Shown here in pieces: positions 16,962-26,208 of a DNA stretch of 64,000 nucleotides (position 1 is its first letter; each line of letters begins with the position of its first letter). The notes beneath the pieces are model-generated. The model had not been told where the DNA came from, ran no database searches, and worked only from the letters and a program-made list of their open reading frames with translations. Origin of the DNA: Cetobacterium sp. NK01 (lineage in GTDB: Bacteria > Fusobacteriota > Fusobacteriia > Fusobacteriales > Fusobacteriaceae); NCBI RefSeq assembly GCF_024506395.1, contig NZ_JANIBO010000001.1:620001-684000 (forward strand), given 5' to 3'. Position numbers and translations under genes: made by a program.

Positions 16962-18473
16962 TTATTTTTTTAAAATAATTTTTTCTTTTATATCTCCTTG
17001 ATTATGAACTCTATCTACTGGAGCTATTTTATAATAATAAGTCTTATTTTTTTCAATATTTTTATCTAAATACTTTAGTCCATATTTTCTTTTTACAGTA
17101 GCTAAAAGATACTCAGAATTTTTTTCGTCAAAATCTTTATCTGTACTTCTATATACAGCATAATAATCAGCAAAATTATTAGCTGGATCATCCCAAGTCA
17201 AAAGAACTCCCTCTTTTATAATTTTTGCTTTTATATTAGTCACTGGTTTTGGAGCTACAATATCTATCCATGGACTTGTCGGAGGTAATATTTGCGTCTT
17301 ATAAACTTTTTCTTTTAAATTTGTTTTAATATTCAAGCTATTTTTTTGAATCTTATCAAATCCAAAAAATACACTTCCATGAACATTATCAAAATTTCTA
17401 TTATACCTTATTTGATCTATAAGTTCATCTTCATTTTTCCAAGCTTTATTGCTTCCTATCTTATAAGCTGCATGACCTATATACAAATGTACATTACTAT
17501 TCTTAACTTCATTTATCCACCAATTAACTAAAATATCGTACTGAGCAACTTTTAAATTAAAATCCCAATATATTTGTGGAACTATATAATCTATCCATTC
17601 ATTTTGTATCCATGTTCTTGTATCTGCATATAAAGTATCATAATTTTCTGCACCTGCTCTTGTTGCAGATCCAGTTGAGTCTTTATCGTTGTTTCTCCAA
17701 ACTCCAAAAGGACTTATTCCAAACTTCACATAAGGCTTTGTCTTCTTTATTTTTTTCGATAATTCCATCACAAAAGTATCTGTATTTTTTCTTCTCCAAT
17801 CCTCAAGTTTCATTCCTTTTCCATATAGTTTATAAGATTTAGTATCTCCAAAAGGAACAACTTTTTTGTTTTTATCTAACACTGGATATGGATAAAAATA
17901 ATCATCCATATGAACACCATCTATATTATAATTTTTTACAACATCAACTATAACATCCTCTGTAAACTCCCTAGCTTTTGGATTTCCAGGATCATAATAA
18001 TATTTGCCACCATATTCAATAACCCAGTTAGGATTTTTTTTAGCTATATGATTTTCAGGAATTTTTTCATTATTTTTTAATGTTATTCTATATGGATTAA
18101 ACCATGCATGAAATTCTAAATTTCTTTTGTGAGCTTCCTCTACAAAAAATTCTAAAGGATCATATCCTGGATCTTTACCGCTTTCTCCAGTTATATATTT
18201 AGACCATGGCTCTTTATTAACTTTTTTATAAAATCTATCTGCTGTAGGTCTTACCTGCATTATTATAGCATTCATATTCAAACTTTTTATCTCATCTAAA
18301 ATATCAATATACTCTTGCTTTTGTTCTTCAACAGTCAATCCTTGTTTAGAAGGCCAGTTTATATTGTCAACTGTCGCTATCCAAACACCTCTAAACTCTC
18401 GCTTATTATCTTTACTAAAACCAAAAGAAAAACTTATTAAAAACACACAAAGTAAAAAAGTTAATTTTTTCAT
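16962..18473 (-). CDS. Exported GHL10 family (YddW-like) glycoside hydrolase
   Basis: A 503-aa exported protein with a signal peptide (about 1-20), a GHL10/DUF187 TIM-barrel domain (about 25-400) and a C-terminal fibronectin type III-like domain (about 405-500). Diagnostic segments are EFRGVWIATVDNINWPS at the mature N-terminus, AIIMQVRPTADRFY, FHAWFNPYRITLK and DGVHMDDYFYPYP, where the paired Asp residues are likely catalytic. Family members act on peptidoglycan-like or surface glycans, and the exact substrate here is unknown. It lies 10 bp downstream of a small membrane protein and ends shortly before the tRNA promoter. Confidence 0.9.
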   Translation of the reverse strand: MKKLTFLLCVFLISFSFGFSKDNKREFRGVWIATVDNINWPSKQGLTVEEQKQEYIDILDEIKSLNMNAIIMQVRPTADRFYKKVNKEPWSKYITGESGKDPGYDPLEFFVEEAHKRNLEFHAWFNPYRITLKNNEKIPENHIAKKNPNWVIEYGGKYYYDPGNPKAREFTEDVIVDVVKNYNIDGVHMDDYFYPYPVLDKNKKVVPFGDTKSYKLYGKGMKLEDWRRKNTDTFVMELSKKIKKTKPYVKFGISPFGVWRNNDKDSTGSATRAGAENYDTLYADTRTWIQNEWIDYIVPQIYWDFNLKVAQYDILVNWWINEVKNSNVHLYIGHAAYKIGSNKAWKNEDELIDQIRYNRNFDNVHGSVFFGFDKIQKNSLNIKTNLKEKVYKTQILPPTSPWIDIVAPKPVTNIKAKIIKEGVLLTWDDPANNFADYYAVYRSTDKDFDEKNSEYLLATVKRKYGLKYLDKNIEKNKTYYYKIAPVDRVHNQGDIKEKIILKK

Positions 18474-18483
18474 AGAATCACTC

Positions 18484-18978
18484 CTATCCCTTTATTATTG
18501 AAAACTTACCCTTTAGTTCATCCTTTAAAGTACAGATAAAGTCAATTTTATTTCCCATAATTAAAGGGATAATTATCTCTCTTTTATCAATTGTTACTAT
18601 TCTTATTATAACTTGTAATCTATTTCCTTTTCCTACTACTCCTTCTTTCATAGTACATGTATCTATTTCATCAAAAGATAGATTCAATCCTTGACCTAAA
18701 ATCTTTTTATTTTCACAATCTAAAATTATTTTATATTTAAAAAGATTTTTTAAATGTTTAAATCCTAAAAACAATAGTAATGCAGCTATTCCTATATATG
18801 GTATACTAAAATTCTTTGTATATCCTATATATCCTTGAAGAGCTCCAATTAATATAAGTGGTACTCCTGTTCCTAACCATACAATCATTTTTTTACCTTC
18901 AAGCCTATACTTCTTTAATGGTTTATATTGTACTTTTGTCTTTTCTATTTTTTTTATAAAATCATCATAAAAAAACAT
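18484..18978 (-). CDS. Two-TM membrane protein with PH-like C-terminal part, function unknown
   Basis: A 164-aa protein with a basic N-terminus, two adjacent hydrophobic helices (about 33-50 and 58-73), then a soluble part with alternating strands (KIILDCENKKILGQGLNLSF and IIRIVTIDKREIIIPL). This resembles the layout of small bacterial proteins with PH-like or DUF domains on the cytoplasmic face, but I do not recognise a specific family. The ATG has AGGAGGA upstream. It is packed 10 bp ahead of the GHL10 gene, so the two are probably co-expressed. No clear promoter was found in the 70 bp before it. Confidence 0.75.
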   Translation of the reverse strand: MFFYDDFIKKIEKTKVQYKPLKKYRLEGKKMIVWLGTGVPLILIGALQGYIGYTKNFSIPYIGIAALLLFLGFKHLKNLFKYKIILDCENKKILGQGLNLSFDEIDTCTMKEGVVGKGNRLQVIIRIVTIDKREIIIPLIMGNKIDFICTLKDELKGKFSIIKG

Positions 18979-19002
18979 TTATCCTCCTCATTTAATAATG
19001 AA

Positions 19003-19030
19003 GAAAAGTAGAGAATATTCTCTACTTTTC
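19003..19030 (-). terminator. Palindromic terminator after glpX
   Basis: A perfect 13-bp stem (19003-19015 with 19018-19030) around a minimal AT centre, 19 bp after the glpX stop. The T-tract on the minus strand is interrupted (CTTTTCTTCATT), so some read-through into the 18978 gene is plausible. Confidence 0.7.
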
Positions 19031-19048
19031 TATTCAATTATTATTTAA

Positions 19049-20074
19049 TTATTTTACTAATTCCATTATATCTTCAGGTTTATAATCTAGGTTATGAACA
19101 GCATTTATATATCTAACTGTTTTACTTTTTCCTCTTATAACTAAAGTTTGAGTTCTAGCTATATTCCCTTTTCTTTTTACACCTTCTAAAAGATCTCCAC
19201 TTGTTATTCCTGTTGCTGAGAAAATAACTTCATCATCTTTTACAAGATCATCCATTTTTAAAACATCTCCTACTCTTAGACCCATCTCTTCACATCTAGA
19301 CTTTTCATATGCAGATATTTTATCATTTTCCAATGACACACCTTTTACTTCACTTCTTAATTTTAATCTAGCTTGCATATCTCCACCTAAAGCCTTGATT
19401 ACAGCAGCTGATATAACACCTTCTGGAGCTCCACCTATACCGTAAAGCACATCTACATCTGAATCTACAACTGATGTTAGTATTGATCCTGCTACATCTC
19501 CATCTGGCAAAGCATAAACTTTAATATTTAAATCTTGTAAATCTTTTATTATAGTTTTATGTCTTGGTTTGTCTAATACTACTACAGTTAACTCATTTAA
19601 TGGTTTATTTAAGGCTTTACATATATTATCTATATTTTCCATTAAAGGTTTTGATAAATCAATTACACCTTTTGCTTCAGGTCCTACTATTAATTTTTCC
19701 ATATACATATCTGGAGCTTTTAAAAAGCTACCTTTATTCCCTACTGCTAAAACTGCAATTGCATTAGCTTGACCTTGTGCTGTCATTCTTGTTCCTTCAA
19801 CTGGATCTACAGCGATATCCACTTGTGAATATCTTTCTTTATCAGGAGAATCTATTCCTACCTTTTCACCGATGTATAACATAGGAGCTTCATCAATCTC
19901 TCCCTCTCCTATTACAATCTCCCCTTGAATTTTTATCCCATTTAGTACAGTTCTCATAGCGTCTACCGCTGCTTGATCTGCTGCCTCCTTATCTCCTCTA
20001 CCTACCCATTTGTAAGCTGCTAAGGCTGCTGCTTCTGTAACTCTAGCAAACTCTAAAGCTAACTCTCTTTTCAT
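19049..20074 (-). CDS. glpX: Class II fructose-1,6-bisphosphatase
   Basis: A 341-aa metal-dependent phosphatase that converts fructose 1,6-bisphosphate to fructose 6-phosphate in gluconeogenesis. The metal and substrate motifs GEGEIDEAPMLYIGE and VDPVEGTRMTA are clear, and the C-terminal GGAPEGVISAAVIKALGG is conserved in GlpX. Length is standard. It is the last gene of the ftsI-priA-def-divIC-glpX run, 9 bp after divIC, and is followed by a hairpin. Confidence 0.95.
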   Translation of the reverse strand: MKRELALEFARVTEAAALAAYKWVGRGDKEAADQAAVDAMRTVLNGIKIQGEIVIGEGEIDEAPMLYIGEKVGIDSPDKERYSQVDIAVDPVEGTRMTAQGQANAIAVLAVGNKGSFLKAPDMYMEKLIVGPEAKGVIDLSKPLMENIDNICKALNKPLNELTVVVLDKPRHKTIIKDLQDLNIKVYALPDGDVAGSILTSVVDSDVDVLYGIGGAPEGVISAAVIKALGGDMQARLKLRSEVKGVSLENDKISAYEKSRCEEMGLRVGDVLKMDDLVKDDEVIFSATGITSGDLLEGVKRKGNIARTQTLVIRGKSKTVRYINAVHNLDYKPEDIMELVK

Positions 20075-20082
20075 TTTTCCTC

Positions 20083-20352
20083 CTACTTTGTTTCAATTAA
20101 TCTATAAATTTTTTCTCCTGGTAAAACCATTTGGAGTTGATTCCTAGCTACTTTTTCTCTGTAAAAGGGATTATTTATATTCTCAATCATTTCATCATAT
20201 CTAACAATTAAGCTTTCAATCTCTTTTTTTTGTTTAATCTTTATCTCTTGCTCCATTTTTAACTTATCGATTTTAACAAATGATCTAAATATATTTTGTC
20301 CTAAAAATGCAAAATGTATAACTAACGGGACTATCCAAAGTAGATTTTTCAT
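20083..20352 (-). CDS. Septum formation initiator family protein (DivIC/FtsB-like)
   Basis: An 89-aa protein with one N-terminal TM helix (about 3-20), a coiled coil (about 28-58) and the C-terminal segment REKVARNQLQMVLPGEKIYR, which closely matches the conserved end of DivIC/FtsB proteins. These bind FtsL and link early division proteins to FtsI and FtsW. Its ATG overlaps the def stop by one base (TAATG). Having it in the same operon as ftsI supports a division role. Confidence 0.82.
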   Translation of the reverse strand: MKNLLWIVPLVIHFAFLGQNIFRSFVKIDKLKMEQEIKIKQKKEIESLIVRYDEMIENINNPFYREKVARNQLQMVLPGEKIYRLIETK

Positions 20353-20855
20353 TAGTTTTTACCTACCTCTTTTTTCAAAAGTTGTAATTTTTTAGATACC
20401 ATTCTTTTAGCTACTGGTGATATTTTATCTACAAATAAAATAGCTTCTAAATGGTCATATTCATGTTGAAAAGCTCTTCCTAAAAGTTCTGTTCCCTCTT
20501 CTATTACTTCTTCACCCTTTTCATTTAAATACTTTATCTTTACTGTCACTGATCTTTTTACAGGTTTATAAATTCCTGGAACACTTAAACATCCTTCATC
20601 TATATTTTCAACAGTATCTGATAACTCTATTAATTCTGGATTTATAATTTTTCTTACAATTCCATCACCAACGTCAATTACAAACATTCTCTTGCTTATT
20701 CCAACTTGTGGTGCTGCAAGTCCTACTCCATTAGCTTCGTGCATTGTTTCTACCATATTATCTAAAATTTCAAGTATCTCTGGCGTTATTTCTGTTACTG
20801 GTTCAGCTACAGTTCTTAAACATTCATTTCCATATATTTTTATGTCGTATAACAT
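20352..20855 (-). CDS. def: Peptide deformylase
   Basis: A 167-aa metalloenzyme that removes the formyl group from the initiator Met of new proteins. All three motifs are present: GVGLAAPQVG, EGCLSVPG and QHEYDHLE, which provide the metal-binding Cys and two His. The open frame extends upstream to 20885, but the extra codons contain the GGAGG ribosome-binding site of the ATG at 20855 (MLYDIKIYG), which is therefore the start. It lies between priA and the divIC-like gene. Confidence 0.95.
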   Translation of the reverse strand: MLYDIKIYGNECLRTVAEPVTEITPEILEILDNMVETMHEANGVGLAAPQVGISKRMFVIDVGDGIVRKIINPELIELSDTVENIDEGCLSVPGIYKPVKRSVTVKIKYLNEKGEEVIEEGTELLGRAFQHEYDHLEAILFVDKISPVAKRMVSKKLQLLKKEVGKN

Positions 20856-20896
20856 GTATTTTCCTCCAATTCTCTTTTTTTTCAATATATATTATA

Positions 20897-23179
20897 TCAT
20901 ATTAGATTAATCGGGTCTACATCAACAACTATTCTATATTTTTTATTCTCTATTTTTTTCAATTTATTTTCTAAAAATATTTTATACTCATTGATTTCTC
21001 TTCTGTCCCCTTTTATAAATATATTACATCTGTATCTTCCTTTTACTTTATAAACTAATGATTTCATAGGTCCATAAAGCTCTACCTTCTTATGTTCAAT
21101 CTCTTTAAATACCAAATGACAATACTCTTCTAATCCATACTCCTCATTTGAAGATATTCCAATATTTATTATTTTTGAAAACGGTGGATAATAAAGTATC
21201 TCTCTTTTCTCTATCTCTTTTTCATAAAAATTTATATAACTATTTTCCTGAATTTTTTCTATTATATAATTTTCAGGTTGATAAGTCTGAATTATAACTT
21301 TCCCCTTTTTCTCTCCTCTTCCAGCTCTTCCTGCTACTTGAGTTATCATTTGATATGTTCTTTCACCTGATCTAAAATCAGGGATACTCATAATTGTATC
21401 TGCATTTATTACTCCAACTAAAGTTACATTGGGAAAATGTAATCCTCTAGATATCATTTGAGTTCCAATCATAATATCGTATTTACCACCTAAAAAATCA
21501 TTATACATATTTTCATAAAAATTCTTTTCTTTTGAAACATCTCCATCAACTCTAATTATGTTTACAGGAAATCTTTTTCTAAGTTCCTCTTCTACTCTTT
21601 CAACTCCACGTCCACTAAAGGATATATTTTTACTTCCACACTTGGAACAATGACCTAAAAATCTTTTTGATATACCACAATAGTTGCACTTTAAGCTATT
21701 ATTACTTGCATAATAGTTTAATTTTATAGAACAATGCTCACACTCTTCCATATGTCCACACTCTTGGCATTGAACTAATGTAGAATATCCTTTTCTATTT
21801 AGAAGAAGTATTATTTGTTCTTTTCTTAAAAGTGCTCCTCTTATCTCCTCTAAAAGTTTTTCACTGAAAAAGCTATCTTTTTCCTCTTTCATATCCACAA
21901 TCTCTATCTCTGGTAATTTTGCATCCTTATATCTGTGATCTATCTCAAAAAGTTGAAATATCCCTTTTTTAGCATAGTAGTAACTTTCAATCGATGGTGT
22001 TGCTGAACCTAAAACTACTTTTGCATTTTCTAATTCAGCTTTTTTTATAGCTACATACTTCGCATTGTATCTTGGTGTACTATCTTGTTTATAACTATTT
22101 TCGTGCTCTTCATCCACAATAATATATTCGAGATTTTTTACAGGAGCAAAAATTGCTGAACGAACTCCTAAAACAACTCTTTTATCACCTGTATATATGC
22201 TATACCACTCTTTAGCTCTTTCTATATTAGATAATCTACTATGAAGTATTGCCACCTCTTCTCCAAATTCTTTTTTAAATCTTTTTACCATTTGAGGGGT
22301 TAAAGATATTTCTGGAACTAAAAATATTGATCCTTTTCCATTTTCTAAAGCTCTCTTTATAAGTTGTATATATATCTCAGTTTTTCCAGATCCTGTTACT
22401 CCTCTTATTAAAAAATGTCTTTTATTTGAAGTTTCAATACCACTTTTTATTCTCTCTTGCTCTGAATTTAATTTAGTATCTTCTTTATATACCTCTTTTT
22501 CAATATCTTTTTTCAATTTCTCTTCATTAAAACTTTTTATTTTTCTTTCAAGTATTAATGTTCCGTTCTTCAAATGATTTTCAATAGTTTTTTTGTCAAA
22601 TTTCTTTTCTAAAGTTACTTTTCCAATTTCTACTCTCTCTTGAAAATATAATTTCAGTTCTAAATCAACATCTTCGACATCTTCTTGAAGACCATACCAA
22701 CTATCTTGAACTTTTAAATAATTATTATCTAGATATTCCTGTATTTTATTTTTTGAGAATCTATCAACCAATGTTTTTTTTCTGACTAAACTCTTTTTCA
22801 AAAAATATTCTAAAATCTCATCTTTAATTAAAGTGCCACTAAGATTTTTAGGTCGATAAATATCCTCATACTTTATTTTTACTCCTGAAGGCACTGCTGT
22901 AGAAAAAACTTGATCAAAAGGACTCATATAGTAATCTCTTATCCATAACAACAATTTTATAAATTTTTTAGAAAAACTTAACTCCTCATATAATACTTTT
23001 TTTATTTTTAAAACTTTAAAAGTATACTCTTTATCTTTTTCTTCTTCAATAATTAGTCCCACTTTATCCTTATTTCTAAAAGATACCAAGACTCTATCTC
23101 CAACGTTTATACTCTCTTCATCACTGGCATAAGTATAGAAATCTTTTGTCTTTTCTATATAGACACTATAATATCTCAT
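20897..23179 (-). CDS. priA: Primosomal replication restart helicase PriA
   Basis: A 760-aa SF2 helicase that reloads the replisome at stalled forks. It shows the Walker A motif RGVTGSGKTEIYI, the DEEH box in IIVDEEHENSYKQ, and the cysteine cluster CQECGHMEECEHC plus CNYCG and CSKCG that binds two zinc ions. The helicase C-terminal motif QVAGRAGRGEKKGKVIIQT follows. Length is normal. The ATG has AGGAG upstream, inside the tail of the ftsI stop region (9-bp gap). Confidence 0.97.
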   Translation of the reverse strand: MRYYSVYIEKTKDFYTYASDEESINVGDRVLVSFRNKDKVGLIIEEEKDKEYTFKVLKIKKVLYEELSFSKKFIKLLLWIRDYYMSPFDQVFSTAVPSGVKIKYEDIYRPKNLSGTLIKDEILEYFLKKSLVRKKTLVDRFSKNKIQEYLDNNYLKVQDSWYGLQEDVEDVDLELKLYFQERVEIGKVTLEKKFDKKTIENHLKNGTLILERKIKSFNEEKLKKDIEKEVYKEDTKLNSEQERIKSGIETSNKRHFLIRGVTGSGKTEIYIQLIKRALENGKGSIFLVPEISLTPQMVKRFKKEFGEEVAILHSRLSNIERAKEWYSIYTGDKRVVLGVRSAIFAPVKNLEYIIVDEEHENSYKQDSTPRYNAKYVAIKKAELENAKVVLGSATPSIESYYYAKKGIFQLFEIDHRYKDAKLPEIEIVDMKEEKDSFFSEKLLEEIRGALLRKEQIILLLNRKGYSTLVQCQECGHMEECEHCSIKLNYYASNNSLKCNYCGISKRFLGHCSKCGSKNISFSGRGVERVEEELRKRFPVNIIRVDGDVSKEKNFYENMYNDFLGGKYDIMIGTQMISRGLHFPNVTLVGVINADTIMSIPDFRSGERTYQMITQVAGRAGRGEKKGKVIIQTYQPENYIIEKIQENSYINFYEKEIEKREILYYPPFSKIINIGISSNEEYGLEEYCHLVFKEIEHKKVELYGPMKSLVYKVKGRYRCNIFIKGDRREINEYKIFLENKLKKIENKKYRIVVDVDPINLI

Positions 23180-23188
23180 TACTTTCTC

Positions 23189-25297
23189 CTAGTTTAATTT
23201 TATTTTTATTTTTTTTATATCTACTAAATCCTTTTGCGGCTCTATACTTTGACTTTCAACTACACCTGTTCCAACTAATTCAATTTCTATATCACTGCCT
23301 TTAAATATCTCTATTACTTCTCTAGCACTTAATCCTTTTAAGTCTGGCATTATAAGCAATTCTTCATTATTCTCAACACTTTTTAAACTTTTTTTTCCTT
23401 GAACTCTTATATTTTCAATTTTTTGAGAATATATATTTTTTATTTTAGTAACTCTTTTTACAACTTCACCTAAAACTGGTGCTGCTGCTGTTCCTCCATA
23501 CTTATCGTATAACACATCTCCTTGTGGTTTAAAAAACATTGCTAAAAGTATATATTGTGGTTTATCTACAGGAAAAAATCCCATAACTGATGATAAATAT
23601 TCATGTTTTACATATCTACCATGCTCACTATACTGAGCAGTTCCAGTTTTACCTCCTATTCTATAATCGTCTACGTGCGCTTTTTTTACTGTTCCTTCTA
23701 AAACTGCTAACTCCATTATTGCTCTCATTTCTTTAGAAACCTGATCTGTTAAAACTTTCCTTTTTTCTATAGGTAAATTTCTTCTTATAACTAATCCATC
23801 TTTATCAGTTATTTTATCAACTATATATGGTTGATACATTATCCCACCATTAATTACAGCAGAAAATGCCGTTATCATTTGAATAGGAGTTACTGCAATT
23901 CCTTGTCCAAAACTCATTGTACTTTTCTTTAGACCATTCCATCTTTTAACAGCTTCTCTTCTTGGTTTTTTTTCATAAGGATAGTCAACTCCAGTTCTAT
24001 CATATAATCCAAATTTTTCTAAATATTCATCAAATTCTTCATTTGTAAACTTATCACTAATCAATACCATTCCAACATTACTTGATTTTTTTAAAATCTC
24101 TTCTGTTGTCAATATACCTTTTACACTTCTACTACTTTCTTTTATAGTATGTTTATATCTTTTAATCGTACCGTCACCTATATCAAAATTAGTATTTCTT
24201 CTTATTTTTTTATCTTGCATCGCTGCTGCTATTACTAAAGGTTTAAAAATAGAACCTGGTTCTACTTGAGATTGGAATATTGGATTTGCCACATTTTTCT
24301 TATTTTTTCTAAAAAATGATGTTGCTAAAATTTTACCATTATTGGGATCCATCATAACTGCATAAGCTTCTTCGGCATTGGTTTTTTTAAATTGTTTTTC
24401 CATTTCATCATTCAATATATATTGTAAATCATTATCTATGGTTAAATATACGTCCATTCCCTCTAGATTAACTTTTGTCCTAGCTCCAGATGTTGGCAAA
24501 CCAATTCCTAAACTTCTTATACTTGGAATTATTTTTGACGTTTTATCACCTTTTAAATATTTTTCATAAAAAAGTTCTATTCCAAATACCCCTTCTTTCT
24601 CAGTTCCTTTTTTAAATCCGATATTTCCTACTAAAAAGAAATATTGATCAGGTTTATAGTATCTTCTCTCTTTCCTTCCACTTAAAAATATAATATTTTT
24701 CCCTTTTATTTTATATTTTTCAAGGATTTCTTCAATCTCTTTCTTTTCAACATCATCTATATTTCTATTTAATCTTTTATATATCCTCTCTTCTTTTCCA
24801 AGCTTATTTATTGTATTTAAAAGAGGTTTATAATTATCTTTAATATATCTTTTATTTACTAGTTCTTTTAATACTTCAGGAGCAACATCTGATTTTACAA
24901 ATCTTTTAGGATCTACAGATAATTCATACATATTTATACTATATGCCAGTCCTTTACCTTTAGAGTCGTATATATTTCCTCTTTCTCCCCCTTCCTTTCT
25001 TTCAACATTTACTTGTTTATTTACAGCTTCTTTATAATTATTTGAATCAAATAGTTGTATCTGAATCATTCTAAAAATTAAAATAAAAAAACAAAATAAA
25101 ATTATATCTGATACTATAAAAGATCTTAGTATAAAATTGTTTTTCATTTTTATTTTTTTCCATTTAAAAAAAATATATAAATTATATACTAACATCAATA
25201 CAACTGCCACTGTTAATAAAAATTTTTTATAGTATAAAGAAAGTCCTATACCCAACATTTGTATTAAAAGTAAGAATATTTTTAGTTTTTTATTCAA
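23189..25297 (-). CDS. ftsI: Class B penicillin-binding protein with PASTA domain (FtsI/PBP2-like)
   Basis: A 702-aa peptidoglycan transpeptidase of the division septum. It starts with two hydrophobic helices (about 5-38 and 58-80), then a dimerisation domain. The transpeptidase domain shows SIFK in EPGSIFKPLV (SxxK), KSSNVGM (SxN) and GGKTGTAQYS (KTGT). A C-terminal PASTA-like domain (about 640-702, from IMPDLKGLSAREVIEIF) is more typical of Firmicutes and Fusobacteria than of E. coli. The start is TTG at 25297 behind GAGGGTGG. Being first in an operon with priA, def and divIC is an uncommon setting for it. Confidence 0.92.
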   Translation of the reverse strand: MNKKLKIFLLLIQMLGIGLSLYYKKFLLTVAVVLMLVYNLYIFFKWKKIKMKNNFILRSFIVSDIILFCFFILIFRMIQIQLFDSNNYKEAVNKQVNVERKEGGERGNIYDSKGKGLAYSINMYELSVDPKRFVKSDVAPEVLKELVNKRYIKDNYKPLLNTINKLGKEERIYKRLNRNIDDVEKKEIEEILEKYKIKGKNIIFLSGRKERRYYKPDQYFFLVGNIGFKKGTEKEGVFGIELFYEKYLKGDKTSKIIPSIRSLGIGLPTSGARTKVNLEGMDVYLTIDNDLQYILNDEMEKQFKKTNAEEAYAVMMDPNNGKILATSFFRKNKKNVANPIFQSQVEPGSIFKPLVIAAAMQDKKIRRNTNFDIGDGTIKRYKHTIKESSRSVKGILTTEEILKKSSNVGMVLISDKFTNEEFDEYLEKFGLYDRTGVDYPYEKKPRREAVKRWNGLKKSTMSFGQGIAVTPIQMITAFSAVINGGIMYQPYIVDKITDKDGLVIRRNLPIEKRKVLTDQVSKEMRAIMELAVLEGTVKKAHVDDYRIGGKTGTAQYSEHGRYVKHEYLSSVMGFFPVDKPQYILLAMFFKPQGDVLYDKYGGTAAAPVLGEVVKRVTKIKNIYSQKIENIRVQGKKSLKSVENNEELLIMPDLKGLSAREVIEIFKGSDIEIELVGTGVVESQSIEPQKDLVDIKKIKIKLN

Positions 25298-25394
25298 GTT
25301 TCCACCCTCTTTTTATTTTTCTTTTAAATATTATATCAAATATTAACAAAATAATGTATAATAAGAATAAAATTCCACAAAAAGGAGTAATTAT

Positions 25395-25901
25395 ATGAAT
25401 GTTTTATTTCTATTGCTTTTTATAACCACTTCAGCCTTTGCACTCAATATTGGAGTTATTGACTCTGAATATATCTTTAGTCAATACAACAAACGTTTTG
25501 AAATGGAAGATAAACTTGAAAGTAAAAGAATAGAGTTGAATTCAGAAATTGAAGGGCTTAGACAAAGTCTATTAGAACAAGAAAAAATTATAAAATCAAA
25601 ATCAAAAATAACAGAGGATGACAAAAAAAAATTATTAGATTTAAAAAAACAATTTCAAGAAAAAATTGAAACCTCTGAAAGAGCTTTTCAAGAAGATCAA
25701 CAAAATTTTATATACGATATAAAATTTGAAATTGATTCTGTCGCCATTTTAATTGGAAAACAAAAAAATTTAGAAATGGTTATTGAAAAAAGTGCAACAA
25801 TTTATGGTGGTGTAGATTTAACGGAAGATGTAATTAATTTTTTAAATAATAAAGAATCTTATAAATTAGATACAACTAATCTTTTAAAAAAGCAACTGTA
25901 A
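25395..25901 (+). CDS. OmpH/Skp family periplasmic chaperone-like protein
   Basis: A 168-aa exported protein with a signal peptide (about 1-17, ending TSAFA), the family N-terminal strand NIGVIDSEYIFSQYNK, and a long charged coiled coil (about 40-120), matching the jellyfish-like Skp layout. Skp holds unfolded outer-membrane proteins in the periplasm. It is a single plus-strand gene between minus-strand operons, away from bamA or lpx genes where skp usually lies. A -10 TATAAT is at 25357-25362 with a poor -35. The ATG has AAAGGAG at good spacing. Confidence 0.82.
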   Translation: MNVLFLLLFITTSAFALNIGVIDSEYIFSQYNKRFEMEDKLESKRIELNSEIEGLRQSLLEQEKIIKSKSKITEDDKKKLLDLKKQFQEKIETSERAFQEDQQNFIYDIKFEIDSVAILIGKQKNLEMVIEKSATIYGGVDLTEDVINFLNNKESYKLDTTNLLKKQL

Positions 25902-25904
25902 AAG

Positions 25905-25936
25905 AGGTTATAAATATAATTATAGCCTTTTTTATT
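25905..25936 (+). terminator. Terminator of the skp-like gene
   Basis: A 9-bp stem with one G-T pair (25905-25913 with 25920-25928), followed by a T-rich tract. Confidence 0.75.
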
Positions 25937-25950
25937 TTTTTATAAAAAAT

Positions 25951-25975
25951 AAAAAAAAAGCACTAACGTGCTTTT
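25951..25975 (-). terminator. Terminator of the Val-Glu tRNA pair
   Basis: The stem AAAAGCAC/GTGCTTTT (25956-25963 with 25968-25975) is followed on the minus strand by a long T-run. Confidence 0.88.
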
Positions 25976-25986
25976 AATAACTTATA

Positions 25987-26062
25987 TGGTGGAAACAACT
26001 GGACTTGAACCAGTGACCCCCTGCTTGTAAGGCAGGTGCTCTCCCAACTGAGCTATGCTTCC
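25987..26062 (-). tRNA. tRNA-Val (anticodon UAC), copy 2
   Basis: Identical to the gene at 16584-16659, including encoded CCA and the spacer to tRNA-Glu. Confidence 0.96.
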
Positions 26063-26065
26063 AAA

Positions 26066-26140
26066 TGGTACCCCGTAGGGGAATCGAACCCCTGTTTATA
26101 GAGTGAAAATCTATTGTCCTTACCACTGAACGAACGGGGC
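26066..26140 (-). tRNA. tRNA-Glu (anticodon UUC), copy 2
   Basis: Identical to the gene at 16663-16737. Its leader (26141-26163) can form a small hairpin around TTTT. Confidence 0.96.
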
Positions 26141-26171
26141 AACTGCGCTTTTGCGTTGTTGCTACATAACT

Positions 26172-26200
26172 ATAATACCATTTTTTTTATAAAATGTCAA
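26172..26200 (-). promoter_or_regulatory. Promoter of the Val-Glu tRNA pair
   Basis: Minus-strand TTGACA (26200-26195), a 17-bp spacer and TATTAT (26177-26172), unrelated in spacer sequence to the promoter of the larger cluster. Confidence 0.87.
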
Positions 26201-26208
26201 TAAGTTTT

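Noticed and set aside
20856-20885. Longer peptide deformylase start at 20885
   Set aside because: The extra codons contain the GGAGG ribosome-binding site for the family-typical start MLYDIKIYG.
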